Part shown: piece after piece, positions 59,876 through 64,000 of the stretch
Position numbering within the stretch: position 1 is the first letter of the stretch
Layout: every line of letters begins with the position of its first letter
Origin: VGBV01 sp963813725
GTDB taxonomy: Bacteria > Actinomycetota > Thermoleophilia > Solirubrobacterales > 70-9
Reading direction: 5' to 3'
Length of the DNA: 64,000 bases
NCBI GenBank assembly: GCA_963813725.1
Contig: CAWFAI010000007.1
Coordinates: 1 to 64,000, forward strand
The notes under the pieces: model-generated
The model's input: only the letters and a program-made list of their open reading frames with translations
Databases searched by the model: none
What the model was told of the DNA's origin: nothing
Translations under genes and position numbers: made by a program

Positions 59876-60289
59876 GTGAGCGAGCCCTTCCGCTACCGCC
59901 AGCGCGTCCGCTACCACGAGTGCGACCCCCAGGGCGTGGTCTTCAACGCCTGGTACCTGTCCTACTTCGACATCGGCCTGACCGAGCTGTGGCGCGAGGT
60001 CGGCGGCTACGAGGCGATGATCGCCGACGGCACCGACATGGTCGTCGCCGAGGCGGGCGTCCGCTACCGGGCCCCGCTTCGCTTTGACGACGAGTTCGAC
60101 GTCGCGATCACGGTCGAGAGGCTCGGCGAGACCTCCATGACCACGCACTTCGAGCTCGAGCGCGACGGCGAGGTCGTCACCGAGGGCGAGCTGCGCCACG
60201 TCTTCGTCACCGCCCGTGAGGGCGAGAAGGTGGCGATCCCCGACGTGGTCAAGGAGGGGTTGGCCGCCTACACCGCGTCCCCCGCCTGA
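59876..60289 (+). CDS. 4-hydroxybenzoyl-CoA-type hotdog thioesterase
   Basis: The protein has 137 residues from a GTG start. YHECDPQGVVFNAWYLSYFDIGLTE is the active-site helix region (Asp), and GVRYRAPLRFDDEFDVAITVERLGETSMT is typical for YbgC/FadM-like thioesterases. It is 10 bases after the lyase and probably removes dead-end acyl-CoA. Confidence 0.87.
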   Translation: MSEPFRYRQRVRYHECDPQGVVFNAWYLSYFDIGLTELWREVGGYEAMIADGTDMVVAEAGVRYRAPLRFDDEFDVAITVERLGETSMTTHFELERDGEVVTEGELRHVFVTAREGEKVAIPDVVKEGLAAYTASPA

Positions 60290-60293
60290 GCGG

Positions 60294-61658
60294 TCAGCTC
60301 AGGGCGGGCGCCTCGGGCAGGCGCTCGAGTGACGCCTCGAGCTCGGCCTCGGGCATGTCGAGGTCCTCGAGGTCGCCGGCCAGATAGGCGTCGTAGGCCG
60401 CCATGTCGAAGTGGCCGTGGCCGCAGACGTTGACCAGGATGACGCGCTCCTCGCCGGCCTGCTTGGCGGCCTCGGCCTCGTCGAAGGCGGCGCGCAGGGC
60501 GTGGGCCGGCTCGGGCGCGGGGATGATCCCCTCGCAGCGCGCGAAGCGCACCGCCGCCTCGAAGGCGGCGGTCTGCTTGATCGCGACGGCCTCGACCAGT
60601 CCCTCCTTGACCAGCGCGCAGAGGCCGGGCGCGTCGCCGTGATAGCGCAGGCCGCCCGCGTGCACCGGCGGCGGCACGAAGTCGTGGCCGAGCGTGTACA
60701 TCGGCATCAGCGGCGTCATCCCGACCGTGTCGCCGTAGTCATAGGCGTAGCGGCCGCGGGTCAAGGTGGGACAGGCCGCGGGCTCGGCGGCGACGAAGCG
60801 CGGCCCCGAGCCCCCGCGCAACTTCTGGCGCAGGAAGGGATAGGAGACGCCGGCGAAGTTCGAGCCGCCGCCGACGCACCCGACCACGACGTCGGGCGCC
60901 TCGCCGGCCAGCTCCATCTGCTTGATCGCCTCCTGGCCGACGACGGTCTGGTGCAGACAGACGTGGTTCAGCACCGAGCCGAGCGTGTAGTTGGTGTCCT
61001 CGGAGCCCGCCGCCACCTCGACGGCCTCGGAGATCGCGATCCCCAGGCTGCCCGACTGGTGCTCCGACTGCGAGCGGCCAGCCTCGGTGAGATCGGAGGG
61101 GCTGCGATGTACGGTGGCGCCCCAGGTCTCCATCATCGCCCGGCGGTAGGGCTTCTGGTCGTAGCTGACGCCGACCATGAACACCTCGCACTCCAGGCCG
61201 AACATCTGGCAGGCGAGGGCGAGCGCCGAGCCCCACTGGCCCGCGCCGGTTTCGGTGACGAGCTTGCGGACCCCCTCCTGCTTGTTGAAGTAGGCCTGCG
61301 GCACGGCCGAGTTCGGCTTGTGGGACCCCGCGGGCGAGACGCCCTCGTACTTGTAGTAGATGTGCGCCGGCGTCCCCAGCTCCTGCTCCAGCCGCCGCGC
61401 GCGCAGCAGCGGCGTCGGCCGCCAGAGCCTGTAGATGTCGCGGACCTCCTCGGGGATCTCGATCTCGGGCTCGGTCGAGACCTCCTGGCCGATCAGCCCC
61501 ATGGCGAAGATCGGGCTGAGGTCATCGGGGCCGGCGGGCTCACCGGTCTGGGGGCTGAGCGGCGGGGGCGGCGGATCGCCCGGCAGGTCCGCGAGCAGGT
61601 TGACCCAGCTCGTCGGAATCTGCTCCTCGCTGAGCAGGAATTTCAGCGTCTCACCCAC
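60294..61658 (-). CDS. TrpB2-type tryptophan synthase beta-like protein
   Basis: The protein has 454 residues. The PLP lysine is in YKYEGVSPAGSHKPNSA (about 110), and the phosphate-binding Gly-rich loop is VVVGCVGGGSNFAGV. The N-terminal 75-residue extension (PGDPPPPPLSPQTGEPAGPDD) and overall length match TrpB2, a second type of TrpB often not linked with trpA. There is no trpA here. It condenses serine with indole or a similar nucleophile. Confidence 0.9.
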   Translation of the reverse strand: MGETLKFLLSEEQIPTSWVNLLADLPGDPPPPPLSPQTGEPAGPDDLSPIFAMGLIGQEVSTEPEIEIPEEVRDIYRLWRPTPLLRARRLEQELGTPAHIYYKYEGVSPAGSHKPNSAVPQAYFNKQEGVRKLVTETGAGQWGSALALACQMFGLECEVFMVGVSYDQKPYRRAMMETWGATVHRSPSDLTEAGRSQSEHQSGSLGIAISEAVEVAAGSEDTNYTLGSVLNHVCLHQTVVGQEAIKQMELAGEAPDVVVGCVGGGSNFAGVSYPFLRQKLRGGSGPRFVAAEPAACPTLTRGRYAYDYGDTVGMTPLMPMYTLGHDFVPPPVHAGGLRYHGDAPGLCALVKEGLVEAVAIKQTAAFEAAVRFARCEGIIPAPEPAHALRAAFDEAEAAKQAGEERVILVNVCGHGHFDMAAYDAYLAGDLEDLDMPEAELEASLERLPEAPALS

Positions 61659-61792
61659 CGATGGGCGATTCTATGCGAGCGGGCCGAGGCGCTGCCTCAG
61701 CGCCCCTTCTGCTGCTCCCCGACCGGGCCGGCCTACCGAATTGTCGCGCGGTGGGATTGACAATCCGGCCGCGCTCGACAACACTGCGACGG

Positions 61793-62491
61793 ATGCCATC
61801 GGGAGTGGAATCAGAAACCGAGTTGACGCTCGGTCAGCGTGACGTGCCGGGGGCCGGACCCGCCATCGTCCTCGTCGATGACGAGCCATTGACGCGCACC
61901 TCGTTGCGCGGACTGCTCGAGAACGCCGGCTTCGACGTGAGGGCGGAAGCCGGGGATGCCGAGACCGCGATCGAGGTATGCCTGCGCGAGCGCCCCCGGC
62001 TTTGCCTGGTGGACCTCTATATCTCAGGGGGCGGAATCCGCGTCGTCCGCGAGGTCTCCCAGCGGGTCCCGGAGTCGTTGGTGGTGGTGCTGGCTGCGTC
62101 CCCAAATGCCCACGATCTGATGGACGCGATCCGAGCGGGCGCATCCGGCTACCTGCTCAAGAGCATGGACCCGAACCGGATCCCGCACGCCCTCCACGGC
62201 GAGCTCGCCGGCGAGGCTGCGATCCCGCGCTCCCTGGTGACCGAGTTGGTCCGTGGCCTGCAGACGCTGGGCCGGCACCGCGCAGTCGCAACCGAGCAGG
62301 GCCGCGTAGAGCTGACCGGCCGCGAGTGGGAGATCTTGGAGCTGATGTGCACCGGCCTCAGTGGGCCCAATATTGCCAAGCGCCTGGTGCTCTCCCCGGT
62401 CACGGTTCGCCGCCACAGCGCCGAGGCCGTACGCAAGCTCGGGGTGCGGGATCGCGCAGAGGCGATCGCCCTGTTGCAAGAGCGCGCTTAA
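61793..62491 (+). CDS. NarL/LuxR-type response regulator
   Basis: The protein has 232 residues from ATG 61793. Receiver domain with IVLVDDEPLTRTSLRGLL and phospho-acceptor in LCLVDLYISGGG, then GYLLKSM. C-terminal LuxR HTH: LTGREWEILELMCTGLSGPNIAKRL and SPVTVRRHSAEAVRKLGVRD. TTGACA occurs 36 bases upstream. No sensor kinase is adjacent. It may control the polysaccharide export gene that follows. Confidence 0.85.
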   Translation: MPSGVESETELTLGQRDVPGAGPAIVLVDDEPLTRTSLRGLLENAGFDVRAEAGDAETAIEVCLRERPRLCLVDLYISGGGIRVVREVSQRVPESLVVVLAASPNAHDLMDAIRAGASGYLLKSMDPNRIPHALHGELAGEAAIPRSLVTELVRGLQTLGRHRAVATEQGRVELTGREWEILELMCTGLSGPNIAKRLVLSPVTVRRHSAEAVRKLGVRDRAEAIALLQERA

Positions 62492-62577
62492 ATCGCCCTT
62501 TTTGCAAGAGCGCCCTAGGCCACCTTAGACGGAAGACGGTGCGCACCGGCTTCGTTTCTAGGGAGCATGGCGCAAAC

Positions 62578-64000
62578 CGATATCGCGACTTCAGAAGCAC
62601 CGTCGAACCAGGACGCTCACAGCGGCCAGATGGAACGGCTGGTGGGCGTCGGGGTCGGCTGGAAGCTGGGAGGTCAGGTCTTCGTTCAGGGCATTCGCCT
62701 GGCGACCGTCGCCATCCTCGCCCACCTGCTGACGCCCGCCGACTACGGCGCCGCCGCGATCGCCATCGCGCTCGCGATGTTCGCTCCGACGGTGGCTGAC
62801 ATGGGCATGGGATCGGCCCTGGTGCAGATAGAGCAGGCGACACAGCGGGCGCGATCGACGACGTTCTGGGCGTCGATCGCCTTCGGGATCGGCCTCTCAG
62901 CGCTCTTTGTCGCGTCGGCGGCCCCGCTGGGGCGGTTTCTCGACGACCCCCAGGTGGGAACGATGGTCGCCGTGGGCGGCCTCAGCTTCGCCATCTGCGC
63001 GATCGGGGCGACCAGCCAGGCGGTGTTCATACGGGAGATGAGGTTTCGAAGCATCGAGCTTCGCTATTGGTTCGCTATTGGCCTGGCGAGCGCGATCGCG
63101 GTGTTCGCGGCGGCAGGGGGTGCGGGCTCGTGGGCGCTGGTGCTGCAGCAGGTCGTCCTCTTGACCACGTTCGCGGTCGCTCTCTGGTGGCGAACCACCT
63201 GGCGCCCGACCCTCGAGTTCTCACGGGCGGCGTTCCGTCGGCTGGGCTCGTTCGCGATCCGGGTCGCGGGGGGCCGCTGGGCGAGGCTGGCAGAGCTGCT
63301 TCTCCTCTTTCTGCTGATCGGGAAGCTCGTGGGGATCCCGGCGCTCGGTGCCTGGACGTTCGCAATGAGCACGGTCATCCTGCCCCTTACGGTGATCGCG
63401 ATCCCGATCGCCGAGGTGCTTTTCTCGGCGTTCTCCCGCCTGCGCGAAGAGCGCGAGCGTATGGCCGCGCTCTGGCTGCAGAGCGTCCGTTATCTGGCGG
63501 CCGTCATCTTGCCGCTGCTGCTGGGACTCGTCGTCGTCGCCCCGGACCTGATCCCCATCGTGTTTGGTTCACGGTGGGAGGTCTCGGTGGGGATCATCCA
63601 GATCCTCAGCGTCTACGTGATCATCCGCTGTCTTCAGTCATGGGGCTCAGTGCTCCTGGACGCCGTCGGACGGCCCCAGGTCACGCTGTGGACACAGCTC
63701 GCGGCCCTCTGCACGACACCCTTGGCGGTGGTAATCGGAGCACAATGGGGCATCGAGGCGGTGGCGGTCGGGTTCGTGCTCAGCCAACTGATCGCGGTCG
63801 AAATCCCGATGTTGATCATCCTTCTCTCGGAGCTTCGGATCTCGCTGAGGTCCGTGGCGGCACGTGTGTACGGCGTCGCGGCCGCGAGCCTGGTGATGGC
63901 GATCATCTGCTTCGTGGAACGCCAGGTGCTATCCGATCTGGGGGCGGGTGTGCACGAGCGCGCCGCGCTGACGGTCGTGTCCGCGCTTCTGGTCTACGCG
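62578..64000 (+). CDS. Polysaccharide flippase (Wzx/MOP superfamily), partial
   Basis: The frame is open from ATG 62578 to the window end (474 residues) with at least ten hydrophobic segments, such as VFVQGIRLATVAILAHLLTP, FGIGLSALFVASAAPLG, LIPIVFGSRWEVSVGIIQIL and VAVGFVLSQLIAVEI. The opening (YGAAAIAIALAMFAPTVADMGMG) and REMRFRSIELRYWF match lipopolysaccharide/exopolysaccharide exporters of the WzxC kind. GAGC precedes the start. It likely begins an exopolysaccharide cluster beyond the window. Confidence 0.85.

Noticed and set aside
62474..62515. Direct repeat TTGCAAGAGCGC on both sides of the response-regulator stop
   Set aside because: Two short copies only, probably a local duplication. 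No regulatory meaning can be supported.

Overview
The window is high-GC, densely coding DNA with actinobacterial features: coenzyme F420 biosynthesis genes, an ethylmalonyl-CoA pathway, a DivIVA-domain protein, tRNA genes without an encoded CCA, and frequent GTG/TTG starts. The gene set and the C-terminal lysine-rich 'CKKGxxLxxGxC' tail motif fit Thermoleophilia (Solirubrobacterales-like), but the taxon is an inference. No rRNA, CRISPR, IS element or integrase gene was recognised.

Region 1 (1-10.8 kb) is accessory DNA lying downstream of an intact tRNA-Pro(GGG) gene (10737-10810, minus strand). Copies of the 3' part of this tRNA recur at 1762-1811, 4203-4230 and 7158-7207. They divide the DNA into units of about 2.4, 2.9 and 3.5 kb, and a fourth unit runs off the left edge. 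Shared terminal arms flank the copies. The cargo is small-molecule enzymes (VOC proteins, cupin, SRPBCC, metallo-beta-lactamase fold, Ldh family, epoxide hydrolase) plus two TetR regulators. It resembles tandem accretion of integrase-less elements at one tRNA attachment site.

Region 2 (10.8-19.3 kb) is core-like: four more tRNAs (Gly, Trp, Leu, Leu), greA, a SRAP/HMCES-type protein whose ATG lies one base after a tRNA, an M28-type membrane peptidase, acetoacetyl-CoA synthetase, a fatty acid desaturase and a sulfatase. Region 3 (19.3-26.6 kb) holds acyl-CoA metabolism on the minus strand: an acyl-CoA carboxylase beta subunit read in frame with a DivIVA coiled-coil domain, 3-hydroxyacyl-CoA dehydrogenase, HMG-CoA lyase, a thioesterase and an SDR reductase. 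A second sulfatase is also here. Region 4 (26.6-33.5 kb) is the F420 block: F420-dependent NADP reductase, cofD, cofC and cofE on the plus strand, and fbiC (CofG+CofH) on the minus strand, with a cupin and a zinc alcohol dehydrogenase between.

Region 5 (33.6-42.2 kb) includes a holin-like/phosphodiesterase gene and a DUF6325-like gene carrying about fourteen single-base frameshifts, nearly all +1. It continues with an aquaporin-family channel, pyrophosphatase, an NMT1/THI5-like lipoprotein and a GGDEF-EAL-GAF protein. Region 6 (42.2-45.4 kb) is a metal operon (multicopper oxidase, ZIP transporter, DtxR regulator) behind a near-perfect DtxR-type palindrome. Region 7 (48.2-59.9 kb) carries candidates for all specific steps of the ethylmalonyl-CoA pathway: ccr, ecm, a VOC epimerase candidate, a MaoC mesaconyl-CoA hydratase, an acyl-CoA dehydrogenase and a malyl-CoA-type lyase. 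The right end has a TrpB2-like protein, a LuxR-type response regulator and a partial polysaccharide flippase.

Several genes (epoxide hydrolase, both sulfatases, a monooxygenase-like gene and two small genes) are broken by one-base indels, mostly insertions. Sequencing error and real decay cannot be told apart from this sequence alone.
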